From Phoenix dactylifera (Eukaryota > Streptophyta > Magnoliopsida > Arecales > Arecaceae): a DNA stretch of 64,000 nucleotides. How positions within the stretch are numbered: position 1 is the stretch's first letter; every line of letters starts with the position of its first letter. Of the stretch, positions 1 through 12,500 are shown piece after piece. The stretch lies in contig NC_052393.1 in NCBI RefSeq assembly GCF_009389715.1, positions 496,001 through 560,000 on the forward strand, read 5' to 3'. A model generated the notes under the pieces. The model was not told the origin of the DNA. It saw nothing but the letters and a program-made list of their open reading frames with translations, and searched no databases. A program made the position numbers and the translations under genes.

Positions 1-830
1 AAGCCTCTAGAGAGATTAAAGACAAGATGACACAAGCACCTATATTGAGATTACCCGACTTTTTCAAAGTTTTCGAGGTTGCCTGTGACGCATCAGGAGT
101 CGGGATTGGAGGCGTTCTAAGTCAGGAAAACCACCCAGTAGCATTCTTTAGTGAGAAATTAAACAACGTCAAGCTAAGGTATTCTACCTACGATAGAGAG
201 TTGTATGCAGTGGTCCAAGCCCTAAGGTACTGGAGACACTACCTTCTGCCACTAGAGTTTGTCCTATACTTCGATCATGAATCCCTACGTTTCCTCAACT
301 CTCAGAAAAAGTTGAACCCTAGACATGCGAAATGGGTAGAGTACATCCAGGCCTATACCTTCGTCCTGAAACATAAGGCTGGAAAAGAAAATTGTGTTGC
401 CGCCGCCCTTAGTAGACGATCTATGCTCCTCACTTCTGTTAGTACCGAAGCCATAGGTTTTGAAAGGCTCAAGGAGGAGTATGAACATTGCCCCGACTTT
501 AAGGAAACCTACCAATCAATCCGTCAAGGACCCTCGAGCCAATTTTCCGATTTTACCATTCACGATGGATTCCTCTTCAAAGAAAATAAGTTGTGCATTC
601 CCCGCACCTCCACCCGAGACTTTCTAGTTTGGGAAATCCACGCAGGAGGCCTAGCTGGTCATTTTGGTAGGAACAAAACCATCTTAGAAGTCGAAGACCA
701 GTTCTTTTGGCCAGGTCTAAAGAAAAACGTTGCCCAAATAGTAGCCCGATGTCGAACCTGCACCACAGCAAAGCAACAACGACAAAACACCGGTCTATAC
801 ACTCCCCTACCAGTCCCCGAATGCCCTTAG
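1..830 (+). pseudogene. Ty3/gypsy chromovirus pol fragment: RNase H and integrase zinc finger
   Basis: This is the 3' part of a Ty3/gypsy polyprotein that enters from beyond the left edge. The open frame covers the end of reverse transcriptase and RNase H, seen as the segments ACDASGVGIGGVLSQ, YDRELYAV and FDHESLRFL, and then an HHCC-type integrase zinc-binding region (HAGGLAGHFG with a later CRTC). Two breaks are visible. The usual Asp of the RNase H signature near residue 127 is Ala (the segment reads AAALSRR). The frame then stops at TAG 828-830, at a place where Ty3 integrases usually carry Trp just before the core domain. The homologous frame continues directly after the stop, so this is a point nonsense mutation in a dead copy. 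The family call is confident; the lineage is better judged from the chromodomain downstream. Confidence 0.9.
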
Positions 831-1130
831 CAAGATATTAGCATGGACTTTGTGTTAGGATTACCCAAAACCCTGAGAAAACATGATTCAGTATATGTCG
901 TGGTAGACCGATTCTCCAAAATGGCACACTTCATACCTTGTTCCCAGACTTATGATGCCTCAAAAATAGCTAAACTTTTTCTAAATGAAGTGGTTAGGCT
1001 ACATGGTTTACCCAAGACCATCGTATCAGATAGAGACGTTAAGTTCACTAGCTATTTCTGGAAGACCCTTTGGCATATGCTAGGAACCATAAGTACAAGG
1101 CATCTCCACTGCCTACCACCCTCAAACTGA
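831..1130 (+). pseudogene. Ty3/gypsy integrase core, first part, before a frameshift
   Basis: This segment continues the same reading frame past the stop at 828-830. It encodes the start of the DDE integrase core: MDFVLGLP holds the first catalytic Asp and [10 protein letters not shown] the second. The frame is lost between about 1085 and 1110, because the expected [10 protein letters not shown] region is read in frame +1 from about 1115 onward. The third catalytic residue therefore lies in the next frame. With the earlier nonsense codon, this shows that no full polyprotein can be made from this copy. Confidence 0.88.
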
Positions 1131-2001
1131 TGGTCAGACCGAAGTCGTTAATCGGAGTCTAGGGAACTTATTGAGATGCCTTGTCGGTGACAACCTAGGA
1201 AACTGGGATCTCCTATTATCACGCGCTGAATTCGCTTATAACAGCTCAGTCAATAGATCCACAGGAAAGAGTCCTTTTGAGATTGTCCATGGATATAAAC
1301 CTAGGAAACCTGTAGATCTTATTCCATTACCATCACATGCACGAGTCTCAGAGACAGCAGAATCATATGCACAACATGTCAGGGATTTACATAAGAAAAT
1401 CAGTAAGAAAATTGACATGAGTAACAAAGCTTATGCGCAAGCAGCTAGTCGTCACAAACGGGCTAAGGAATTTATTGAAGGAGACTATGTAATGATTAGA
1501 CTAAAACCTGAAAGGTTTCCCCCGGGAACTATGAAAAAATTGCATGCCCGCAGTGCAGGTCCATTTAGGATACTAAAGAAAATTGAACCTAACGCTTATG
1601 TGGTTGACTTACCCCTTGATTTTGGTATTAGCTCGACCTTCAACATCTCAGACCTTATAGAGTATAAGGGACCAACATTGATACCTAGTGAACCTTTTGA
1701 TCATGTTCCCATTGAGAGTGAACCCACACCTGAATGCCCTCCAGCCACATTTCCAGAACCGAGAGATAGGGTTGAACATGTCTTGGATGATCAAGCTATC
1801 ACCACCCGGAACAAAGGGTACCAACGCTATTTGGTTCACTGGGAGGGTCGACCAGAATCTGATGATTCATGGATTACTCGAGAGGACCTACAGAGACTCA
1901 ACCCAGATCTACTAGAAAAGTACCACAGCCAAACCAACCCCTGTTCGACAGAGTCGAATTCTTCCCACCCCGGGAGAATTGGTGCGGGCACCAGAATTTG
2001 A
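1110..2001 (+). pseudogene. Ty3/gypsy integrase C-terminal part with chromodomain
   Basis: This frame holds the catalytic-Glu region of integrase ([17 protein letters not shown]), the conserved AEFAYNSSVNRSTGKSPFE block, a GPFRILKKI-type C-terminal domain, and finally a chromodomain at about 1740-1915. The chromodomain is recognised by YLVHWEGRPESDDSWI and a following ED(L)QRLNPDLL helix. Chromodomains at the integrase C-terminus define the chromovirus branch of Ty3/gypsy elements and can direct insertion to heterochromatin. I cannot separate the Reina and Tekay lineages by eye. The frame ends at TGA 1999-2001, and the 3' LTR region follows. Confidence 0.88.
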
Positions 2002-2880
2002 TCGAGTCCTGTAAATAAAATCATTAAGTCAGAAAGCAAGCCAAGTCAGGTTTCTACTACCACCTTTGCACACCCTTGGAGCACCACCTCGGCATCCACA
2101 TCAACATCAGCTAGCCACCTCACCACTACTCCAACCAATGGAAGCACGCCAACCAGGATGAAGTCAAGCATAAGGAGCCGACCACATCATGCCATCTCAT
2201 CAAAGGAACCAATGCAACGTCACGCCACCTCATCAGAAGAACCAATCCCTATGCAACATGCTATGTGCCACCTATTGGGACGCCACCTCATACAAGTTGA
2301 CACGTCACCCAAATTCAAAGTCCAAGAGGTCGGCCACAATTCAAATGCAAGAAAATTTCAAATGGGAGTCAACAACTCTTCAAACCTTCCCCTTAAAGCT
2401 GGCCAACTTTCCTTCCTTTTCTCTAGCAATCAAGCCTTCAAATGTGGGGCGCCATTCATTATGTGTTTAAATTTCAAATCATGAGGAAAATCTATAAATA
2501 CCTCCTCATGACATCTTGTAATGTCAATTGATGAATGAATAAAAAGTGCTTCTTTCTTCCTTAGCAATCTTGCTTCGTCACCTTGAGAGAAAGTTGGGCG
2601 TGAGGCCCTTGTTCCAGGTTGGGCGTGAGGCCCTAAAGCCACTACCACATCCACCATTGCCCTACCTCCTCTCGCCTCCTTTTTCTTTTGTGATTTCCAT
2701 TCCCCTCTTACGCCAAAGTTCTAATCCCTGTTTCTTTGCAGGTCCTTAAAGTACTCCATGTCATTGGGTCAATTATCCTTCCAAACCAATAGCAAAAGGG
2801 CCCTGTTGCAACGGAAGATGAAGCTTGATCATCCAATCATCAACCTTCGAGAGTGAGATCAAGGATCCTCCTCCAAAAAA
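2002..2880 (+). mobile_element. Probable 3' LTR of the Ty3 chromovirus
   Basis: The non-coding stretch after the integrase stop has LTR-like promoter and poly(A) signals on the plus strand: a TATA box (CTATAAATA, about 2491-2499) and an AATAAA signal near 2538-2543. Just downstream is a direct repeat of GGGCGTGAGGCCC (about 2595 and 2624). The order matches a U3-R-U5 arrangement. Exact ends are not fixed: I saw no certain TG...CA boundaries or target-site duplication, and the 5' LTR that would settle this lies outside the window. Small ORFs here are not considered coding. Confidence 0.5.
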
Positions 2881-3540
2881 AAATTCCAGAAGTTCAATGT
2901 TTGGTAAACCTCAACTCTAGGTCTGATTTATTGAAGGAAGTGTCCTAATCAAGTGGTTTCTCAACCACAACGGTCCATTCTTCTAAGTCCTAAATGAATT
3001 AGTACATGCGGGTAACTAGTCTTAAAATTACTATGCTCATGTTAATGTTTTCTTATCCCATATGTGACTGAATTTCCTGCTGCTATTAGGCTAGTTAATC
3101 AACATAACTTACTGATAATCCTTATGTTTAAATCCCTCGCATTCATCCCGCATCACAGAAGGTACCAGTACTAGCACAACACCCATAGTGGTACTATGGA
3201 GATTTATGGTACTTCACCTCTATTTTGCTGTACCAACACAAAGAACGGTACTATGTGTTGGTATAGCACATACAGTACAAGGTATTGCTTGCATCACTGT
3301 GCATGCAAGAAAGTATATATAGAATCACCACTTTCATCATACAATTTCCACATATATTACATCCATTAATGTACTCTGTCATGTTTACAGATGAAAGTTA
3401 ATTGTTGAAGATGCTAATGATGCATTACATGATTTGAGAGGTGACAGAAAGCACTTCAGCACTCCATATATGGCATGACCTTATATAGAATATCTTAGTT
3501 GTTTAAATGTGTGCTATTATAGTGATTATCTAAATTTTAC
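2881..3540. other. Intronic or flanking DNA downstream of the last EDR2-like exon seen
   Basis: Apart from the GTAC-rich repeat at 3161-3290 this stretch is AT-rich and without recognisable coding sequence. I looked on the minus strand for the conserved C-terminal exon of the DUF1336 domain (a segment related to DVGSSTVA) and did not find it. The donor GTAAAA at 3540-3535 faces into this stretch, so it should be intron. The true last exon is then either beyond position 1, with the Ty3 element inserted in the intron, or lost. Confidence 0.5.
3161..3290. repeat. GTAC-rich dispersed repeat, diverged copy (EDR2-like last intron)
   Basis: This short stretch is unusually dense in GTACC/GGTAC words (GGTACCAGTACTAGCACAAC at 3161, then several GGTACT and GTACCAACAC words). 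It resembles the repeats at 5352-5512, 6731-6905 and 61205-61405. It lies in the last visible intron of the EDR2-like gene. Ends and class are uncertain. Confidence 0.45.
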
Positions 3541-6500
3541 CTCCAAGTAGTTGCTCCCACGAAAATAATGACTTGCCAGTGCTTGACCCACCAAACATGC
3601 TTTTTTGCCCACACTTTGCTTCACTATCCAAGATCCCTACAAGAAGATCAAAAGAACGGGAAAAAAGAAAAAATAATCATGCATGATGGCAAGGCTTCAG
3701 CATACACTAGTTTAGATGCTATTGTACTGCATACACATACCTTTGATATATATGGGATGAGTTTAAACCTCGAATTCCTGAACGCATCATCTCCTTTGAC
3801 AAAACTTTCAAGGAGGGGAACATTTTCCAATGGAGTATCCATCATATAATATAAAGCGAGACTATATGTAGATGAACCTGGGATCTGTTTCATAGACAAA
3901 GATAAGATATTTGGATGTTGAGGGTCTAGATTTATTAGAGAAGATTGGTGTCTCCTCTTTGCACCTAAAAGGACAAAGAAGATTACTCACTTGTATGTTT
4001 ACTATGAAGAAAAACTCGCTGCCACCTTGTGCTGCATATTTCTGCAAGATTCAAAACCTTTTCCTATGAAGCTGAAAAAGAAAGAAGATTACTTGTGCAG
4101 CATAAAGTATTTGTGATTACAAAGAGACCTGTACAACGCCCCCAGGCCGGCCACCAAGATCATCTTCACGCTTATCAGAATTTAGCCAATCAGCAGCTAC
4201 CATTTGCATCAAGGTGCTATTGGCTTTAATCTGTTAATCCAACAAATCGATGAAATAAACAACAGAATTATCAATTTTAGCAAAACTATGAAAGACCGAT
4301 CTATAATTCAGTATTCAAGAATTCATATATTAAAACTAAAACTATTTCACAATTAGGCACATCTGGAAGTTCATTTAAATGAAAAATTGTAGGACAAAGT
4401 GGTGATATTAGGATATGTAAATATCTAAGATTTACAGCTAAACAAAGTGATCCTCCCTCCTAGCCAGAAAGAGATGTTTATGACACTGTGAAATCGAAGA
4501 TCTGATATTAAGGGAAAACTATGAAAGCTTCACCGTATTGTCTGGATATAAGAACACTATGAGTCTATAAATATATGCTAATTTTGCCTTCTCAAAAGTT
4601 AGTAAACATACATTTTTACAAGAGAAGAAGCAAAATCTAAGCAGGAGATTGCACCTTCTGTTGGTCTCGTAGGTAAGATTCACCGCGAATTAAGAATGAT
4701 GTAGGGTCTGCCATTGCCCAACTGCAAGTCATAGTACAACTTGGGTCTTTTGGAAGAGTGGTTCCATAGCTGCAAGGTGCCATATCTCCCATCGAGGCCT
4801 CCTGTAAATCAATGTAGCCTTTCTTTTGAACTGCATAAGTACAAGAGAAACAAGTGATCATTTTAAGTATGGTAGCATCCCTGACATAAATATTATATTA
4901 ATTGAAAGAAACCTCGCCAAACTACCTGCAAAATCATGCAACTTCTTCACAAAAACTGCAGCTGTTGATAGCTTGTGCTGGCGTTGTTCCTGTACCAACT
5001 GATTTTAACAACCAAAAAATGACATGCTAAAATTTAAGCTCAGTTTCTGTTTTACATATATAAGTTCATCTATTTGACAATGCAGATTGTGTTTCAATCA
5101 ATATATGAAGGATACAGCAACCAAAGAGGAAAAGAAAAATTTAAGCTAAATGAAGCCTGAGAGGGAATGCCGATCTTTTGAGAGCTTCAGTAAAACAATA
5201 AGATTAACAAATGCTCAGGCTTCTAGGTGCCTTTTAGAATATTTCGAACAGCTAAACACCACATAAAAAATGGAAGTATCCAACTTCTGAACAATGCAAT
5301 CTAAGATTCATAGCATGACGGCCTTAGAAAGTATCTGAGGCATGTTTTTAATATTCGCCATCTTGGTACCGGACCCCGTACCAGTGCCACACTAGCACAA
5401 TATCCGTACCGTACGGTACAAAATTTTTTTGGCGTACTGAGTGTCGGTACGCCACCCGTACTGGATACCGGTACCGTAAAGGTATAGTACACCCCATACC
5501 GCGCGGTTCCCAACTTTGAGATGGTTTCAAGAAAAAACAGACACAACATGTTAGCATTGACAAAGGTGTTGTTGGTATTCAATATACTGAACACACGGAT
5601 ACAGCTCTCAAAGGGAGCAAACGTGCTTCAAAGACTGGAAACATTCTTCGTTTTCTTTATCTCAAAACAAAGATTTTGCAATTCAGTTTTCATTTCTAGT
5701 TCAAGTTCATTACTTCCACATGTTTATCCATACATTTTACGGCTTGTTTCTTTTCACTTGCTCTCCATGATCTCTCAGCAATATCATCTTTGTAGATTTT
5801 TTTTTTTTGATTATTCATATGATTTTTCTTCAGCTTCGTGATGAGTTATGCGCATTTACCAGTGATGGGTTCTTCTAATGCCCGTTATGTTCCCTTACAT
5901 TGCATGTTATTTACAAGTTCCATAAATTCCCATTGGACATGCATAGCTGTTGTTTTCAACCTGTCTTCAGCTACGATCACACCATGACATTTACTGGGCC
6001 AACATATGGTTTTTGGAGGGCCAACATGCAAGACATCCTTCCTTGCTCCTTGGCTAAACCCAATCTACTTTGGAGATACAGGGCCCTGATAGCTTCAGAC
6101 CGACAACCACATGATTTTTTTATTAGTTTAAGACCTGCTCACTCTCCTCATCTTTCTTTTCTCTATGCCTCAGATGAGACCTCTTTACAATATCTCACAT
6201 TTATCCAGTGCTTCTCTTTTGGTCCATATATTCTTCTTATACAAGCCACTATGAATTTGGTTGAGAGCATGTTAGATGCACCTTTATTTATTTTCCATCT
6301 TCATCTAAAATCTTCAAATTGTATGTTTCTTACCTAATATTTGTTATCACTACCAAGGCTATGCTTTGGAATATGCACATGTTCTTCAACTTATCTAGGT
6401 TGTGGTGTTCATTTCATTAACATCATTTTCTTCATTTTGTTAAATTGATGGTTATCATTATCAAAATTGCTGTCTTAGGATCTAATAAACAAAAGAACGG

Positions 6501-9500
6501 AGAAATTGATAAAGACTTGTTTAGTAGAATTAGAACAAGATGAATGAAGTGAATAAGTGCTTAAAGTGTCCTACATGGCCAACGCACTCTATGACAATTT
6601 AGGAGGGGAAAATTTTGATGGCAATAGGTTAAATGTGGCTAAAATGTTTCTGTAACAAGGGTCCAAGAAAATAGGTTAAATGTAACAAAACCGAGAATGC
6701 TAAGATGGATGAATACTAAAACTACAAAGTAAGGTTCGCCGTCTCGGTACTGAACCCCATACTAGCACCATCCTATTACTGTATTGGTACATCCGGTACA
6801 AAGGGCAGTTTGGAGTACCAACACTCGGTATGCCTCCTGTACCACATACCAGTTTGGTACCGATACAGTACGGTCCGTATGCACCAATACCGACCGGTAA
6901 AGCAAGCTATGCTACAAAGGATAGAGTCATGAATGACTATATTGGAGGAGCAGTAGAAGTTGCATCAATAAAAGACAAGTGACAATGAACCAAACTAGAG
7001 GGTATCAGCATACAAAATAAAAGTCCAAGGAGGCTTACGTAAGAAGAGGCATTCCAATTTTTGTCGAAGGATTTAGAAAGGAAAAGGAAAACTAAGGTAA
7101 TAGGAATGGAAGTTGCACGAAAGGATATGAAAAAGTTTGCAATAACATTAGGGGCAATTCTAAAATTAAATAGCAATAATTCGAGAATGAGGATTCATAA
7201 AGAAGACCAAAATACTTGGGATAAGGCTTGATAGCTCTGGTTATGGTTTAATGTCATTACTGCTATTTTCACCATCTACAGTGATGGCAGTTGTTTCTGT
7301 TCTTGTTATGCGATAATGGATGCAGTGTGCACACTAAGCTATCTGGGGACCAACATTAATGGAACACAATAAGGGAGCAGTAGACCAAAACTTAATGGAT
7401 GACAGTCTTGAAGTGAATTTTGCAAGCATTTCATGTCGGAGGGGCATGGCAATTCTCATTCTAATAAGTAAAGATCAAAAAATTAAACAGAATAGTATGG
7501 TTACATGGCATCGGGGAGAAAAAAAAAATCATGTCACAGAAGCATAATGGAAAAAGAGTGAAAATGACACTAGGCACTCACCTGAGAGTGCATGCCTTCA
7601 TCAGAAGGCCACAGAGCTTCTGTTTGGTCATTATCAGACTCATCAATAACATCAAAGAATTCATCAGCTGCATCATTTAGTTGAAGAAATGACCCACTTG
7701 TGTTTGCATGGCCGGAAGGAGACTGTTGTGGCGCTTCTGCAGAATCTGCACTCTTACTATTCTCACCTGTTGTCTGCACTTCTACCTTTATGTGTTCTTT
7801 TTCACTATACGGCAATCCTATCTCCCTTGTCAATTCACCTGATGAGTAATCAGAGCATGTGCAATTACCAAGTTTTGCTCGGAAGAACTCCCGCAAAGCT
7901 GCAAAGTAAATGTTGAAATGAGATATTCGATCATGAGCTCCTTAGATTGCTATAATCATAAGGATTGTGATTATAAAAAAACAAACAGGATTCTCATGCC
8001 ATAAATCCTACCTGCAACTCTCCCAAGCATCCGGATTGTAACATACTTTGCAGATGATGTAAACATATAAGACCTCCAGAATTTCCAATCAATTGCAAGC
8101 ATGTGCTTCACAACTGATTGTTTTCCTTGGTTCACAGGAGATATTACATATCCCCCACCTACAGAACATAAAGAACATAAAATACTGCATGAACATGCAT
8201 GTCAGTTAAATGGCTGGCATTTGCCAGCACAACTAGGAAGTCTTTAGAAAATTTTCAACGCAAAATATTAAGCTACATTACTTTTAAGGCAAGCACGAAT
8301 ATAGCCTCTTTCAGGTCGACAGTTTTGATGGAAAACAGAATGGTAAAGAATTACTGCAACGAATTACAAATAGAGTTAGTCCATGGCTTTGCTCTACGAG
8401 CTAACAGTTGCCAGGATCTCATTAATGGCATTACCATATGTTCCATCATCTTCCCTCCTCCAGTAACGCCGTAACAATAAATCTCTTTTGTTCATTCCCC
8501 TGAAAATTAAATAAAATCCCTTCAGAAAAGAGACAGATAATTGATGAGACAATTAATAAATTTTCTGAAGGTTTAGAGGTTTGGGATCTGACCATGGTAA
8601 CCAATCACCATGCAATTTCTTGTGGATTATATCAGTGTGACCATCCAGGTGTTCAACCACTCTGCCTTCTAATAAAGAGAAATCCCATCTACAATAAATT
8701 TCAAGGCCTTACTTTTAGAATATAGAAATTCCAGAATATATTATTGCCTAGTAAAAATGTCAGATTTATCTGCATGTGCCTAGTCTCTTTTATTTCCATA
8801 TCTATTTTGTGAATAACAGTTATCTATTTTCTTATTTATTGAAATAACTGATACAAAATTGCAAGATATCATGCTTATCCTATATGCGCTACTATGTTTT
8901 TTACATCTACTATAATTCAGAAGAATATAATGCTCCAACGTAATTGGTCATGAATGCAGCAGTGACCTTGGTTCTATACGTTGCTACATGGTCATGTACT
9001 TGGCATCAACTGCGATTATTGTCTTTTTACATAGGACAAAAGCAGAATATGATGTCAAAAATTTAAAACTGTATGCACAGCAGACTGTGGCACTCTTACT
9101 CTGATCTTGATGGACCAAGGGACATTACTGTCCGGAAGATGGCCTCAGAAGTTGCATCAACCACACCTACTGCCATTATTGCTGGATGATCGTCCCAGTG
9201 CTGAGCAAAGGAGCATATTTAATAATACTTACTGGACTCGAGATAATGGATATTTGTTGATCAAATTAAATAGATACCTTCCCAAGAAAATCACCCTCAT
9301 TTGACTCTTTAAAAAGTCGTAAACCTGCAAGGAAAATGTCCATGGATTTAATATAGAAGTTTTGCTACGAATAGAAAGATGAAATAAGAAACTATTACCA
9401 TTTTTACAGCCAAATATCATCCATGGGGAAGGAGCAATAACATCAGACGCCATCGGATCAGCGTGCACAGATGAATAAACAGTCCAGTCTAGCAACATTT

Positions 9501-12500
9501 TCATTGTCAGATACTTCAGTAAAAACAAAATCTAGGAAAAAGGTAACACTATAGCAATGACAGATCCTTTACAAAATTCTGTAACAATCAGATTATTTGC
9601 GATTAAATACATTGTTGCAGAAGCAATATTGACATGTTTGAATTTTTCCAAGGGATGAACGAAAAAGATATCTTGGAAAAAGATAGTTGAGCTACAACTT
9701 TTAGGAAGTCTAAATTCTGAAATAAATAAAAAAAAATATAGCCTACCAATAGAGTGCATAAGACTTCTTGCCCTTGTGCGACTCAACCTGATTCAAAAAA
9801 AGTCAATAAAAAGGGCATAAATAACAAAAATATTCAGCTGAACAGATATTCTTATTTTACATAGCAAAGGAAAGAATGACTTATTAATCTGCACCACAAA
9901 TCATGGAACTACAGACATGCATGTCATAGCTCTCATCAAGCAGGCTTGCAAAAACATCTGGCGAGTAGGCAAGGATGTCAAAAGGGAACCATATACTTCA
10001 TAGATCAGCTAGTGGCACATTAGACTGGTACACTACAGACATAAACCCTGATATAAACTAACCTCTAAAGGACATCGTATTTCTTCCCATGAGTACATAG
10101 AATAAGGAAAAAAGAGGCCAGCACGATATAATTGTTTCTTTTACAGATGAACAGAAAAATTTAATAAAAGTATAACACAGACTGATTTTCTTGAATGCTA
10201 ATTGTTTGAGTATCCCCAGATAGCAAGGAAATGTGCAGAGAACACAGACAAACGAATCAATAATGACATGCAAGTAAAAAAGTGAACAAGCATCCAAGAT
10301 TTAAAGTGCACATGGTTCGCCCAGGGCCAATGAGAAATTAGTCTCAAATCCCTCCTTATCACAAATTAACATGGCAATTGGTAAGGTTTAACTTTTCTCC
10401 AAAGCATAGCTATCTACTTCCCTCAAATTAGACTACATAGCAAAGAAGAAAAGGATGGATCTAGGTCTTATTTATCCCCAAACAGCCTCCTTGACCAGAT
10501 TCCTCCAAAGGATAGCAAAGATCTTGGTAAACTGATTTTCATAATCAAAACAAAACTGACCTACTAAGAATTTCAAAGTGTCTGTTGTATTCAAATTTAG
10601 CCTTGAAACCCGCATCAATTTCTAGTATCACTTGGGAAGGTAAATAAGGACTTTATGTGATGGTTCCATTTGACCCTTTTCTCTAACATCTCTTGCATTC
10701 CCTACTAAACAGAGGAGTGTTAGGGTGGATGATAAAGATCTGTGATTCCTCAGCAACCCAGCCTTGACAGGATTTCTAGAGGATTGAGCATCAAAACAGC
10801 TAATTCGCTGTCATCTCACAGCAGCACTAAATGACAACTTCCAAAATAATAGACAAAGATGGGGAAATACAACACAAGCAAGTCCAGCAAAAGATTAAAG
10901 ATTTAAAGTTAAATAAATCATAGTGTAAATTAATGGAATTACACCTTTTGATATATTATCGTGCTGATATATGCCTATCGTCAAAGATGAAGATAACTAT
11001 AATCAAAGTGACATAGTTTGAATATATTAAACAAGCTAAGCTGTCCTGCTATTATCTAAATGAAATAACAAGGAAGATATTTGCGAATAGTTGATAACTA
11101 ATTTGTGTAATGGAAAGGGAGCTTCTTCTGACCTTAAAGAATGCCGTCTTCTTTTGGAACAAGCCACAAATTTCTCATCTTTGTTTGGGCACTCCTGCAA
11201 GTAACAAAATAATGATATATCACATTTTTAGGCAATACAGTCAATTTAAAAAGTCAGCATCAAAACCTTCAACGCTGCTTCCATTAAGGATCGGATCCAG
11301 CTAGCTGCTTCTTCTGAGCTTCGAGCACCCAACTGCAGAGTCAGATTATTCTTAGTCTCCATTCATCATGAATGTAAATCAGAACCAGCAAATCACAACT
11401 AACAAACAGGTTTTTGTAACGGTAAGCAATTATCCTCCCGTACCTTAAGTTGATCATTGTGATTAGAAGAACTATAAAGCGTAAATATATAGAAAACCTG
11501 CAAAATGCCACCAAAATTCACAAGTAATTAGCTCACATGCGGTAAACCTGGAAATTATTGAACCAAATAGATGACATATGGGAGGGCAAGAAATAAAGCT
11601 CTTATGGAAAATCTGGTCCAGGCTTGTCTCTTACACTTCTATGCATGCTCGCTCTCCCATTGTCTGTGACACGTATGCAGGAATTGATCAGAGCACTTCT
11701 TATAGGATCCTGAGAATGTTAAGCACGTAGAATATTTGAGTTTCACCACTTGAAGAAAAACAGATATCATTAGCAATCTCACATTGATTACCTGAAACTT
11801 GAAATGGTTAGCATGCTAGTTTTTAATCATGAATAAGTTTCTTAGTTTCCTTTCAACCAAATAGAATTGTGTGAGACATCAAACGACAAGTTATTCACCA
11901 ACCACATGGATGTCATCATTCAAATTCAAATCTTTCGACAGATTTTTTTTTTCCCCTTAACATTCGTGTTCAAATTGTGCCACCCAAAACCAGATTGCCA
12001 CTAAAGATTCCTAATAAGAAATATATTATCATACAAGACAATTTTCGGTCAAACTGGCTCATATTGATCTTTGAAAAATGAATTTCCGCACTAATAACAA
12101 ACATGTTCCCTTCATAAAGAAAACCCCATATATTTTTGCCAAAGTTTTTTTTTTTTTTCTTTCTTTGTCGCCTGAATACTTTAGTTTCAAAAAACCAAAA
12201 GAAGATACCGAGCAATGGAAATCCAATTTCCAATCTGTTTTTGCGCAAGAATTCGATCCAATACAAACGAATAAAACCAAGACTCCGAAAAGAGTTGCTC
12301 TCATCATCCAAACGAACCAACAATAAAGATCATCTTTTCCCAAAAGAAGAAACAAAACCAAATAAACCAAACACCTATTTCTCTTTCTTTACATATCAAA
12401 GGAAAAGCCCAAAAATACAAAGAAAAGAAGAAGCATCAAGAATCGATCCGATATACCTCTCTTCTTGATGCGGGCACGGCCTTGTAGCAATTGAGGGCGT

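Larger units (their letters stand above)
4990..7581. other. Large intron 14 of the EDR2-like gene
   Basis: This 2.6-kb intron separates the acidic linker exon from the start of the DUF1336 region. It contains two copies of the GTAC-rich repeat (5352-5512 and 6731-6905) and otherwise AT-rich sequence. Open frames in it have no recognisable domain and are treated as chance. Confidence 0.75.

Noticed and set aside
2158..2749. Several plus-strand ORFs of 67-108 codons after the chromovirus integrase
   Set aside because: They overlap each other in different frames within a probable LTR and show no domain; composition and location explain them.
5521..6337. Plus-strand ORFs of 106 and 145 codons in EDR2-like intron 14
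   Set aside because: No recognisable domain or splice partners; AT-rich intron DNA explains them.
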